Shown piece by piece: positions 36,871 through 48,520 of a stretch of 64,000 nucleotides of DNA (position 1 is the first letter of the stretch; the number at the start of each line of letters is the position of its first letter). The notes under the pieces are model-generated. The model saw nothing but the letters and a program-made list of their open reading frames with translations, searched no databases and was not told where the DNA came from. The translations under genes were made by a program, and so were the position numbers. Source of the DNA: Spirodela intermedia (lineage: Eukaryota; Streptophyta; Magnoliopsida; Alismatales; Araceae); NCBI GenBank assembly GCA_902729315.2, contig LR746273.1, forward strand, positions 2,457,001-2,521,000. Direction: 5' to 3'.

Positions 36871-37516
36871 CCAATAGTGGTAACTTTCCAAGTTGATCAT
36901 AGAGATGTAATATAATATTAGGTAATATTTTATAATTTTTCATAAAGAATGTGATTTTTTATGAATTTTAGGCTAAGAAATGAAATATATATATATTTAA
37001 AATTTACGAGAAAATAAAATCAGGGTGTAAACTTTAGGATTATGTTAGCATCTAATGAATGCAAAATAGTAGAAATAGAGTTCTGCCTAGTGATTCTTAT
37101 GTAAGCGATTATAAATGATTTAATTGGTCAAATTAAAATTTGTAAAAGCAAGAAAAATCATAATTGAATGAAGAATAATTTAGAAACTTGACATCACACA
37201 AAGTATCACTAAATGAAATAAAAATTAAATTCAAAGAAAGACAGAGTTTTGGCTTTGCAACAACGATCACTAGAATTCTGTGTTTGATAGGATCATCGAA
37301 TGATGTCCACGGCCTCAAAGACTCTCCTTAGATTTGGGTATTTACTAGATTTCCTTTCAAAGTTTAGAAAATAATAGTGAATGTTAAACTAGTTTTGAAA
37401 ATAGATAAAATAGAGTTCTAGTGTTGCGATGGTGATGTATTAATAATGTGTCAGAATCTTGAACATTCGAGAGAATTTTTGTGTAGTGTCTACTACCTCA
37501 AAGGCTATCTTGAATA
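36871..37516 (-). mobile_element. Family A LTR fragment (copy A4)
   Basis: Corresponds on the minus strand to the 3' third of the family (AATAGTGGTAACTTTCCAAG matches the A6 phrase near 43065). Like A3 it carries the duplicated GTCCAC/GTCTAC...CTCAAAG segment (near 37305 and 37485). It ends where family B copy B1 begins. Confidence 0.78.
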
Positions 37517-38934
37517 ATGTTTTATTATCTGATTTTATTTTGTTAACTTTTAGAATAAATATATGATATATTGTTAATTTTAAAAGTCTTAAGTTAGAAT
37601 AATTAATATAATTTTTGAGTATTAAAGTAAAAATAATAAAATATAATAATTCTTCCACTTGCTAGCAAGCCAGCACTCAATAGCTAACCTAGAGGGGGGA
37701 CATCGATCGAGCAGGTAGACCCAAATCGGGGGAGCCACGAGTTGGGCTCGAGTGGTGAAGGCCTCGCTCCATGCACGTGTGTGTCATTCCCCTTCCATGT
37801 CCTCGTGCCCAACCAGTCGTGGGGCAAGGAACACCTGTACACATGTGCACGAGCGAGGGCAGACCACCTTATTGCCATCTCCCAAGATGGTCTTGAGCAT
37901 TATTTTACTTCGGGAGAAGAGATCTCTAGTGAGAGACATAGCTTTAGTTTATATTTGGCATATGTTCTGAAATATTTCCAATGTGGGATTAAACATTTTC
38001 ATCTATTTCAGCACAACCATTTGGAGTGTGGTGTGATCCAGCAGTATGCAGAGAGCCACATCATCTGATTAGCTTATTCTTGCAGCTGGTGAACGGCCAC
38101 GATACCAAGAAGTTAAGTTCTCACATATATCACCATTAATGATATAAAGACAATAGATATTATTGATTATCTTTAAAATCTCGACGGTAGTCGTGAATAC
38201 GACAATCTGTTCTTCCCTCTTTTTGCGCGATCAACGTCTCTAGTGATCGACAAACTTCTTCCTTACTCCCCTGACTGCACTCAAGGCCTCTAGTGAGTGG
38301 TCAGCTCTTCCCTTCTTCCCCCAGACGACAATGATAATGTGGTTGGCCCTTCTTTCGGCGGATCTCTCTAGCAAGAGGCATAGTGCTTTTGGACGATACT
38401 TCTACAACTTTTGGCATGGTGTGACATGACCAAAAGAAACTGAGCTGCCACACCGGTGCCTCAAGTTGCCCAAGAGGCATACTAAATTTGGGCAACAATT
38501 TATTTCCTACTTTCAGCATTTACTTACCTACTTTTGTTATTTATTTATATTTTATGGCAAGCTATTTCCATTTCATGCACATTTTGATTGAAATGAGTAG
38601 AACTAATTTAAAACTTGATGAATGATTTTCGTTCTTTTTCTGAATCCTTCGAAACCCATCTAAGATCAAGTTAAGATCATTTCCAACTTGTTTCTCTTGA
38701 TTTTTGTAGTCGAATCTTGACATATTCACATTCTCAACGTTCCATGAATAATGAGTATTTTTCTATTTTTGAATGTGAAATCATCGAGATTAAAGATTGA
38801 TTAATGAGTGTTCAACGATTAAAACAAGTTGGAGACATTCACGGCTGACCTCATGTCATGTGTGTGAGTTTTTGAGTATATATTCATCTGAGAAAATCAA
38901 TTGACCGTATTTCTCTCTTCTTTCATTTTCGTCT

Positions 38935-38982
<48 letters not shown>

Positions 38983-39475
38983 GACCTCTCTTCTCTCGCC
39001 GTGTCTCGTGAGATCTCTTCCTTTCTCTTTCTCTCTCTCGATCGATCTCCTTTTCTTTCTCTTTCTAGATCGATCTTCCTCTCTCTCCTTCTCTTTCTCT
39101 CTCTCATGAGACTTTTCTCTCTCTCTATCTCACGTGAGATTTCTCTCCTCCTCTCTCTTTCTCTCCCTTTCATGAGAGATCTCATCCCCTCTCTCTCTCT
39201 CGTGAGAGCTCTCTCTTCTCTCTCTCTTTTCCTCTTTCCTTTTCTCTACATCCCTTCTTTTATTCTTCTCACCTTGCCCTTCTATTTTTTTATTTTTGTT
39301 AAGTATTAATATAATATTAAAATTGTTTATATATAAATTCAATTAGTTTTCATGACGGATTAATCAATCTCTCTATGTTCGACTTGAGACTTACTTCTAT
39401 ACTAGTATTTTATTAAGTCTTAGTTATAAATATTATTAGATAGTGTGCATTTAAACCCAACAACAAGTGCACAAC
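37517..39475 (+). mobile_element. Family B LTR (copy B1), about 1.96 kb
   Basis: Parallel to 41224-42934 plus 44690-45120 (B2) over its whole length. The core near 37730-37850 includes GCACGTGTGTGTC. A pyrimidine-rich block of CTCTCT and GTGAGATCTC motifs spans 38937-39250. The end is TGCATTTAAACCCAACAACA. There is no coding domain. The first few tens of bases are diverged or truncated against B2. Confidence 0.82.
38937..39250. repeat. CT-rich block of family B
   Basis: A perfect CT run (38940-38977) is followed by degenerate CTCTCT/GTGAGA units. The equivalent block in B2 is at 44690-44900. Frames through it give only Ser/Leu or Arg/Glu repeats. Confidence 0.9.
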
Positions 39476-40313
39476 ATTCGTCAATCAATTGGAGATGATT
39501 TACTCAATGAATTCAGGATTCATTTATCGTAAATCATTCAAAAATTTTAATAAGAATGCTCTGTGAATTGTATTGAAGAGATTTTTGTCAATTGAGCAAT
39601 TATGATGACTTATCCTTCACCAATGATCTACACAAAAATCACGATTTAATAAAATAAAAAGTATGAATTTTGGCTCTAGTAAGATTCAAATCCTCACTAG
39701 TTTCCCACTTATATGAGAGAGAGTGAAATAAGCACATGTATCTTTATAAAGTGGTATAATCAAGGTACCTCATTTTGATAGACAAAGGGTATTTAAGGTA
39801 GAAAAGTTATTAAAATATTTTTAGAAAGTTGTGAACATCAGTTTAGTCCCACATTAATTATGCATCGAATTTTGAAATGAATATATAGTAATATGAGATT
39901 AGGAATCAATGAGTCCTCTTCTTGGGTGTGTACAACCAATCTTTACCTCACACCTAGCTGACCACTAGTGATGTAGAAAGGGAGTGATGCACACATGTCT
40001 CATATTGGTCCAAACTACTCAATCCCTTGTGGCTCTACTTGACTATGCTTCCGACATGCTTGTAGGCCTGGTTGGCTGGCTGGTGGGTTCCCTTCTTTTT
40101 CTCTCTTTTTATTTAATTTATTTTTCTTTATTTATCTCAAAAATAAAATCATAAAAATTATATAAAATCACTTAATCAGTAAAAAAAGTCACATTAATCA
40201 ACTAAAAATCATTTTTCACAATTTCACATTAATATAAGTCTATTTATCATGAGCTAAAGCTAACATAATATTATTAATTAATTACTAACTCATGATAATG
40301 AAGACTTATCATA
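39476..40313 (-). mobile_element. Family A LTR, 5' half (copy A5)
   Basis: Matches A6 from about 43850 to 44689 on the minus strand and ends GACTTATCA at 40313, the family terminus. The 3' half is missing; its left border is the end of B1. Confidence 0.82.
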
Positions 40314-40714
40314 TCCTTTCTCTTGATGTGTACATGTGTGCCTTCACATGCACACATGTGTATGACCCTCCTTACACCATGACTAGTTGGTAACTAAGAT
40401 GTGGCAGGTGAATGATGCACACATGTGTGAAGCGAGCCTTTTGCCACTTGAGCTTAGTTTGTGGCCCCCTCAGTCTGGGTCTACCTACTCAAGCGTAGGG
40501 CCCCTCTAGGTCAATTGTTGAATTTTAGCTTGATAGCAGGCAATAATATTTTTCTATTTTTTATTATATTTTTTCTAATAATAAAAAATAGGCTAAATAT
40601 TTTAAATTCAAACTTCTAAAATTAAAAATATATTTCTCTATTTTTCTGCAGGTTAATAGACAAAAAAGAAAATAATAAAACTAATGAAAATACAAAAATC
40701 TAGCTTTAATAGGA
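40314..40714 (-). mobile_element. Family B LTR, 5' fragment (copy B4)
   Basis: The minus strand starts CTATTAAAGCTAGATTTTTG and runs through the AT-rich start into the core (CACATGTGTG near 40420). The same B-next-to-A order in the same relation is seen at B3/A2, although A2 is flipped. Confidence 0.76.
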
Positions 40715-41223
40715 AGCACAATAGTTGTCTACTATTGTGACAACTCTTAGATTAGGTCAAATTTAGATTTATATTTTTGTGATATTAATCACCTAAAATC
40801 TATTTAAGGAAGGTTGTGTAGGTGAGTATCTTCAAGTAGAAATATCCTAGAAGTTCCGAAGATTTAATCATCATATATACATGCAAATTAGTCTTACCCA
40901 AGGTATGAAACAAAGGTAGATGAGATTGGGACCAGCTATTGATCATTGACCTCCTAACCTAAGATCCATACTTTGAATTCGACTCTAAGCAAGAAAACAA
41001 TACAAACACCAACCTTTTATTCAAAGATTCAAAGCATAGAGAAACTTCCGACCTCCTCCCCTATTACAATACACAAATGTTGAAAACAGAAGCTCTCATC
41101 TCATGGATGATAGAGGGAATGTATATAAGGAAGGGTTCCCTACCTTAGATTGCTTGTGGATGACCTTGATCTGGTCTCACCGCTTGTCAATCCTGCAATC
41201 TTCACTAGACATGATGAATCATT
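40715..41223. other. Spacer between LTR copies, nothing recognised
   Basis: No coding frame and no match to families A or B. It probably is old transposon DNA. Confidence 0.5.
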
Positions 41224-42934
41224 GTTAAAGCTAGATTTTTGTGTTTTAATTATGTTTATTATTTTATTTTTATGTGTTAACTTGCAGAATAAATATAGGA
41301 ATATATTATTAATTTTAGAAATCCAAAGTTAAAGTAATTAGCATAATTTTTAATTATTTAGAAAAATAAAATAATAAAATATAAAATATCACTGCCTATT
41401 GGTAAGCTGACACTCGATAATTGACCTAGAGGGGCGCTGCAATTGAGTAGGTAGATCTAGACCAAGGGAGCCACGAGCTAAGCTTGAGTGGCAAAGGACT
41501 CACTTCACGCACGTATGTGTCACTCTTCTACCATGTCTCGATGGCGAACTAGTCATGGAGCTAGGTGCATCCTACACATGTGTGCATGCGAGAGTGGACC
41601 ACCTTTTTACCTTCTTCTAAGATGGTCCTAGATATTATTTTATTTTGAGAAAAGGGATCCTTACTGAGAGACCATATTTTGATTTATATTCAGCTTAATT
41701 GTCAAAATATTTTTGATGTGGGACTAAATATTTAGGTTTATTTTAAGGAAGCGGGCTGGAGCATAGTGTGATCTAGTGATGCTCAACATGCCACATCATC
41801 AGATATGGTAGATCTTATGGTGTGTGAGCCGCCATGATACTAGATGCATAAAGTAATCCATTGGTGGTTTGCAAATTTAATACTGCTCAGCATGCACATG
41901 ACCATAAATGATGATCTAACAACTAACAAAGCACTATGGTACAAGGAACTTAAGTTCTCAATTGCTAGTGGTTCGTGGTGGGTTAATTTAGCATCACTCA
42001 ATGTGTCACATGACAAAGCAGATCTGATCTAGAAACTCACGAAGCACCACGATATTGAGAACTTAAGTTCTCACACTTATCACTTTCAGAGATATAAATA
42101 TAATAATTGATTAGTTTCTAGTCAAATAGATATTATCAATTATCTTCAAAATCCCAACAATAATCATGAATACAGAAATTCATTTCCTCCTTCCTTTTGC
42201 ACAATCAATACCTCTAACAATCGGCGAGTTTATTCCTTCCTCCCCTGATTGTACTCATGGCCTTCGACGAGTGGTTAGCTCTTCTCTTTTCCCTTAAATG
42301 ACAGTGGCAGCGTGGTCAACCCTTCTTTTTGGTGGATCTCTCCAACAAGCGACGTAGTACTTCTAGACGATACTTCTATGTCTTTTAGAGTAGTGTGGCA
42401 TGTTTGGAAGAAACTAAACCATCACACTAATGTCTCCGATTGCTCAAAAGCTAGACTAAACTTAGGCAATGATTTATTTTATACTTTTGTCATTTATTTA
42501 TGTGTTTTTAATATTTATTTACATCTTATGACAAGTTTTGTTTCATACATGTTCTGATAGAAATGTGTATAACTCAATAAATATTTGATGAATTATTTTC
42601 ATTCTTCTTCTAAATCCTTTGAAACTCATTTGAGATCAAGCTAAGATCATGTTCAACTTAGTTTTTATAGATTTTTGTAGTTAAATCTCAAAATATTCAT
42701 ATTCATGGCATTCCGTGAATAATGAGTATCTTTTTATTTTTGAATGTAAAATTAGCAATATTAAAGGCTGATTAATGCACGTTGAACCGTTAAACAAGGT
42801 GGAGACTTTCACAACTGACCTTACGTCATGTGTGTGAATTCTCAAATACACATTCATTTGAGAATCATAGTCCCCATGAAAATGATTTGACTATGTTTCT
42901 CTCTTTCTTAATTATCATTTTATTTTTCTCTCTA
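41224..42934 (+). mobile_element. Family B LTR, left part (copy B2)
   Basis: Starts TGTTAAAGCTAGATTTTTGT and follows B1 to the pyrimidine-rich block, where family A copy A6 is inserted. The core has GCACGTATGTGTC near 41510, one base away from the B1 G-box. Confidence 0.82.
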
Positions 42935-44689
42935 TGATGTGATTTAGTCATTGTATAGTAAATCACACGAATGTAAAATTTATAAAATTAGAAAATGTTA
43001 TTTTTTAGATATTTAGAAGTATTTCTTAAAAAAATTTCAATTATAATTCAATAAAATTGTCAAAAATAGTGGTAATTTTTCAAGTTGATCACAATGATGC
43101 AATATAATATCAGGTAAGTTTTCAGAATTTTTCTCAAAGAATATGATTTTTTATAAATTTTATATTATGAAATAAAAATGAAATATATTTAAAATTAAGA
43201 AAAAAGGGAAATAAGAGTACGGATGTCAGGTTGACGTCAATGCCCAATGAACGTGAATGAAGTAGAAATAGAGTTCTGCTTGATGATTATTACATAAGTA
43301 ATTATAAAGAATTTAATTGATCAAATTAAGATCTATAAAATACGAAAAAATTATAATTGAATGAAGTATAACTTGATAAATTTAAATCACACAAATTATG
43401 ACTAAATGAAGTAGAAATTAAGTTGAAAGTAGAAAAACAGAGTTCTGATGTTGTGGCAGTGATGTGATAGTGATGTGTCAGTGATACACCAGAATCTTGA
43501 GTGTTTAGATGATTGTTGTGTAGTGTTCACGCCCTTGAAAGCTCTCCTTAGATAAGGACGACGTGGGTGATATGTAGATTTTCTTGCAGAGTCTAAAGAT
43601 CAATAAAATGGGTCGTCGAATTATCTTTAGTGACTGTCACCCAACAGAGGGAAAAAATGATAACTTTGCGACTCTTCAGTAGTGTCACCCGACATAGAGG
43701 AGTTGGATGGAGGTAGGACATATGTTAGAGAGTTTCATCCTCAAGTCCGCACGACAAAAAGAGGCTCTTCATCGCATCTAGTACGCTCTCAATAGGTGGC
43801 AACTCATCTCTTGATAGATCGTCCTCTTCTCGATGATGGCTTATTCGTTGATCAATCGGAGATGATTTACTTAATAGATTCACGATCCTTTTATCATAAA
43901 TCGTTCATTAATTTTAGTAACAATGCTCCACGAATCGCATTGATGAAATTTTCACTGATGATCTAGTGATTCTAACAACCTAATCTTTCACTGGTGATCT
44001 ATAGAAAAGTCATGATAATTAGATAAAAATACGAGTTTTGTCTCTAAGAAGATTCAAACCTACACCAATTACTTATCTATATTAGAGAGATTGAAATAAG
44101 TAGTTTAATGCCTTTATCAAGTGATGTCATCATGGTATATCTTTGTTATAACGAAGGGATAGTTTAGGTATTAAAATCTTCAAAGCCTTTCAAGGGAAGG
44201 TGTGATGTGGGTTTAGCCTCACATCGCTTGTGTGATGAAGTTTTAGGAGAATATATAATAATATCATATATGCAAGTAATGAGTCCCTTTGTCCAACGTG
44301 TATGACCATTCCTTGCCTCACAGTTGACTAGCTATCGGTGACATAGAAAAGGAGTGGCGCACACGTGCCCCTATCGGTCCTAATTGCTCGAGCCCCTACT
44401 ACAGCTCCTTTTAATTGTGCTTCCAACCTGCTTGTGGGCCCGATTGGCCAGTGGGTCCCCCTCTTTTGCTATATTTTTATTTTCATTTCTTTTTCTTTAT
44501 TTATCTCAAAAATAAGAGTATAAAAATCATATAAATTCGTAGAAAATGACATAGTTAGCTAAAAATTCACGTTAATCAACTGAAAACCAATTTTCACACC
44601 TTAACATAAATATAAGTCTATTTATCATAAGTTAAGACTAAAACTATATTATTTACTAATTATTAACTCATGATAATGAAGACTTATCA
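42935..44689 (-). mobile_element. Family A LTR, full length (copy A6)
   Basis: 1,755 bp between TGATGTGATTTAGTCATTG (reverse complement of the 3' end) and GACTTATCA (reverse complement of the start). It is inserted in the CT-rich block of B2. The flanks CTCTA and CTCCC are too simple to prove a target duplication. The core has GGGGCACGTGTG on the minus strand (about 44358-44370), as in A1. Confidence 0.85.
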
Positions 44690-45120
44690 CTCCCTCTCTC
44701 ATGAGATATTCTTTTCTCTTCATCTCTTGTGAGATCTCTCTTTCTCTCTCTTGATCAATCTCCCTCTCTCTCATAAAATATTTCTCTCTCTCTATCTTGC
44801 ATGAGATTTTTCTACTTCTCCTTTTTCTCTCTTTTGTGGGAGATTTATTTGCTCTTTTTAGTAAGAGCTCTCTCTTCTCTCTCCCTCTTTTCCTCATCCC
44901 TTTCTCTATTTCTCTTCTTTTTTTCTTATCACTTCACCCTTTTATTTTCTTAATTCTATTTAATAATAATAAAATATTAAAATCTATATAAAAATTAAAT
45001 TAGTTTTCACAACGGATTAATCAATCTTCTTTTGTTTGACCCAAAGCTTACATCTATATTAGTATTTTATTAAGTCTTAGTTATAAATATTATTAGTATG
45101 CATTTAAACACAAAGATAAG
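44690..45120 (+). mobile_element. Family B LTR, right part (copy B2, after the A6 insertion)
   Basis: CT-rich block, then AACGGATTAATCAATC and TATTAAGTCTTAGTTATAAATATTATTAG in the same order as 39350-39440 of B1. It ends near TGCATTTAAACACAAAG. Confidence 0.82.
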
Positions 45121-45539
45121 TATAGATCAATCATAATTTTCCATTTCAATTTACCGACTTTCACAACCAATGGTGACCATCCAATGATTGCATTATATGG
45201 TGATCATCGGATCTAGTTATTGGTCACTTAATTCAGTGGCTGTTGAGACTCTTTCACAGCCTTCCACTCTAGTGCGATTAAGTCATGATCATCAAATCAC
45301 TCAACCCATATCTATTGCTGTGCCCAATCAATGATCGCTGTCAGATCTTCATTCGCCAATTGTGGCCAATGAATCTTTCTTCATCAATCACAACTGTTGG
45401 ATCTTCTCCATGTCTTGATAATCTTCAAGACACCTGGCACTGATCAGAACCTTGATCAGATTATGTCATGCATTGACCATCCGATCCTTATGATCTAGTC
45501 CACCAGATTTGCCTTGATTGCAACCGTTTGTCACACTTG
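45121..45539. other. Spacer, nothing recognised
   Basis: Non-coding sequence with recurring phrases such as GATCATCGGATCTAG and AATGATCGCTGTCAGATC. It is the position from which the 3' end of the damaged KCR-like gene has been lost. Confidence 0.45.
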
Positions 45540-47034
45540 CTAAATCTGGCCGTCATATCTTCCTAAAAATTCATAAAATAATTTCATCAGTTGTGAAATG
45601 AAGATCAAAGGTTTCTTCAACACCACCATTTTTGTGGTCACATACATAGGAATCTAGAAATAATCCCAGAACCAGAAATGAAAAAGGAATTCTTCCTCAA
45701 GAGATCCATTTTTTCTATGAGTTCACTAATGTCTGGACTGCTCATGATGATAGTTTGGAAGTGTCATCACAAAAATATCTATTTATTAAAATATCGACTA
45801 AACCTATGAAGACAAGTTCAATGAGTAGGGTGAATCACATGTTCTATGTTCAAAGAATACAATATTGTAAGTATTTGTTTGGATATGACTCGTTATGTCT
45901 GTGAATGTTCACTTTTTGAAATGCAAGGCATTGCTTTGATGAGGACTAAAATGTATATATCGGGTAATGGTTTTCCAGGGGATTAAGCAATGCATCTAAT
46001 ATGATATTAACTTACCAGAAAATAACTCAGAATATACATGTGTGAACAAAGCATATGATTGTCAACACAATAACACACCAAACATAAAACAGATAAATTG
46101 GAAACCTTGGGTTAAGAGAATAGATCATAATTACCTGGCATTGGACATAGAGCCCAGTGTGGTAGTATGCATGGTGCAAACTTCTGGAGATAGTCCTAAC
46201 ACACCTAACATTAAAATGTATTACGACATGCCAGAAGTGTTAAGCCTAGAGCTCTGCCATTTGTGTGAAGGCTTGGGATAGAAAATTAGTCAAATGAGTC
46301 GGAAGAGGGTCCTTAGTGGATGATTGTAATTCCTAAGGTTGGACCTGCGCTGCCCACATCTCCTTTCCTTCTCTCCCTCCCTCCTATCACCTCTCTGACA
46401 TATGAAGGTCCTGCTCATTCCCAATTTTCATGAGTCTAGCTCAGACACCATGTTAAACGGTTGCATGGAATGAGCTAGGTTTAGATTTAGTAAACAACAT
46501 TTCAGCCGGCCGTGGAATTTGGAAGTCTCGGAGGGCCTGTTTGACCTATTGACATAACTTGAAAGTATATGGCGCTTAATCAATTATTACGCAAGAATTT
46601 AAAGAAAAACACAAGATTAAACATAGCATATCTCCTTAGTACACAAGAATGATATGACTGACATCTTTCTATATTTATAGAAGCAAGATCTATGCCTTGA
46701 TCACTCTTGATTAAGAAGCTATATTACTTGGCTACATTTCTCTTTACACTTCGAGCGCTTTGAAATTTCTAGCAGTAGCACCAGGTTCGCTGAGAGCGTC
46801 TTGTTATCAGTCATATCAATTTATTGGTCGGATTAAAATAAGAGAATGGAAAGAATAAAATACGCTTTAGAGAAAATATCATTCTGACAATATATTTTGT
46901 TAAAGTTTAGACATGAAAAAGATTAGCATGAGTGAATCACGTTCCTTGTAATGTTACCATTTTATCCTCTATTGAAAAGGTATACCTTGCTCCATTCAAC
47001 TTGTGAATCTCTCATTAAAAGTGCACTCACGACC

Positions 47035-47089
<55 letters not shown>

Positions 47090-48227
47090 CTTACTATCTA
47101 TCTATCTATCTATCTATCCTGTTCTTCTTCCCTTGCTACCTCTTCTTGTCTCATCTACGTACCCTCTACCAACTTCTGAAACTCTGACATAGAATTTAAC
47201 ATGTCTGAGATCATATTTGTAAGATATTTTGATAACATTCTGGAGGAACAAGCCTCATGACGGAGTATATTATTTAAATATGGTCACTAACTTCGCAGCA
47301 AAGCTAAATGATTCTAGGGCGTACAATATTGGACTTAGTCTATATCCGACCTCTCTTCGCCCCCTTCTCACAACAACCCCCAATCCCTGGGCCTAAAACC
47401 TGAAATTTCTGAGGGCTTTCGATTGTCTTAGGATGGTTCGGAGTCTTCTGAAAAAATCAGTATATGGCCTCTCAAGGCTCATTCTTGCTCAGAATCATCG
47501 ACTACCCAAAATGACACCTAACGAGAAGCATGACTATCAATCCAACGGACGACCGCATTGGCTTAACAAGAAAGCAGAGAAGGGAGGAAAGCGTAAGCAA
47601 AGCGAGAAGGAAAACTTACGCCTTTGTAGCGGCATAGACGGAGAACGCATACGACGGAGCCACCACCACTGACCTGGAGCTGACGTTGATGATGGTCCCT
47701 CGCCCTCGTCGAAGCAACCCCGGCAGTACTGCGCGCAAGACCTCCATCATGCCTACTAAATTCACCTTCAAGATGCTCCTCATCATTGTCTCATCCATCT
47801 CATAGAAGTAAAAAGCAGCGAGATTTGCTACCCCAGCGTTATTCACCAGAATCCCGACATCAATGTCTCTGATTACTCTTTCATAACGTCCAATATCTTT
47901 CTTGTGGTCGCTGTCCTCAGATCGGCAGTTTGCACCTCGGCCTGGATTGGCGCATTTTTTTCTCGGGGAAGTAAGTGGTCGACGAGGACAAGGTTGAGGT
48001 CTCGCCACGACAGTTTGAAGGCGTTGAGTCTTGCCCATGCAGTCGGTGGGACCGGTGACGATCGCCCATCGGCCATACTCCAGCAGGTTCTTGGTGGGGC
48101 GGAGAAAGTAAGTGTAGACCCATCGGAGGAGGAAAAGGAGAATATTAGGGCATGAAGGTGCCCACGGATGAACAAAGGAGAATCCCGATGGTTGAGATGC
48201 CAGGGTTTCCAGTAAGGAGAGCCCCAT
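45540..48227 (-). pseudogene. KCR-like reductase paralogue with frameshifted core and truncated end
   Basis: Three exons at the same phases as the intact gene: 48227-47620, 46204-46135 (70 bp in both genes), 45653-45540. The start MGLSLLETLASQPSG matches MELFFTETLRSQPSW. The NADPH loop reads TGPTDCMG instead of TGSTDGIG. After GKT a one-base insertion shifts the frame for about 50 codons, and another indel restores it before DIDVGILVNNAG. The catalytic YAATK is kept. Exon 3 matches for only about 15 residues (IPMYVTTKMVVLKK) and then runs into unrelated sequence to a stop, giving 263 instead of 313 aa. A folded enzyme is unlikely, yet the frame is open from end to end. Confidence 0.82.
47035..47119. 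repeat. (CT)n-(CTAT)n microsatellite in the KCR-like pseudogene intron 1
   Basis: A CT run followed by CTAT tetranucleotides with one TTACTATC interruption. The tetranucleotide could have grown from the CT run by a point change. Confidence 0.95.
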
Positions 48228-48422
48228 CGTCTTCCCTGCTACGATGTCAACTAATGTTCTGAGAGCCCGCACTTACCCAGCCAGAGTTGGATCGATGACA
48301 ATCCTGACGTCCACTGACAGACGGACCAATATAAATGCAAAGGGACAGGGTAAGGATTAAAGGCAGAATTCGGCAAATAGAGAGCGAGAAAGAAACTAGG
48401 GTAGGGAGTGAACAGTTGAACG

Positions 48423-48520
48423 CGTGTTACAGAGATGTCCACGCCGGGTCCTTCGACCTTCATTTCGTTTGAGATTCGGCTGAGCTTGTCGGGATTCCGG
48501 CCGACGAGGACGAGACTTCA
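48423..48520 (-). pseudogene. Third KCR fragment
   Basis: On the minus strand SLVLVGRNPDKLSRISNEMK matches the KCR segment NLVLVGRNSDKLTQVAGAIQ. It lies about 200 bp upstream of the damaged KCR-like start and belongs to neither of the two other copies. Nothing downstream of the fragment is convincingly KCR. Confidence 0.72.

Noticed and set aside
38934-39342. Open frames rich in Arg/Glu/Lys or Ser/Leu on both strands
   Set aside because: They come from the CT-rich block of the family B LTR; the same frames recur in the second copy near 44649-44991 with different lengths.
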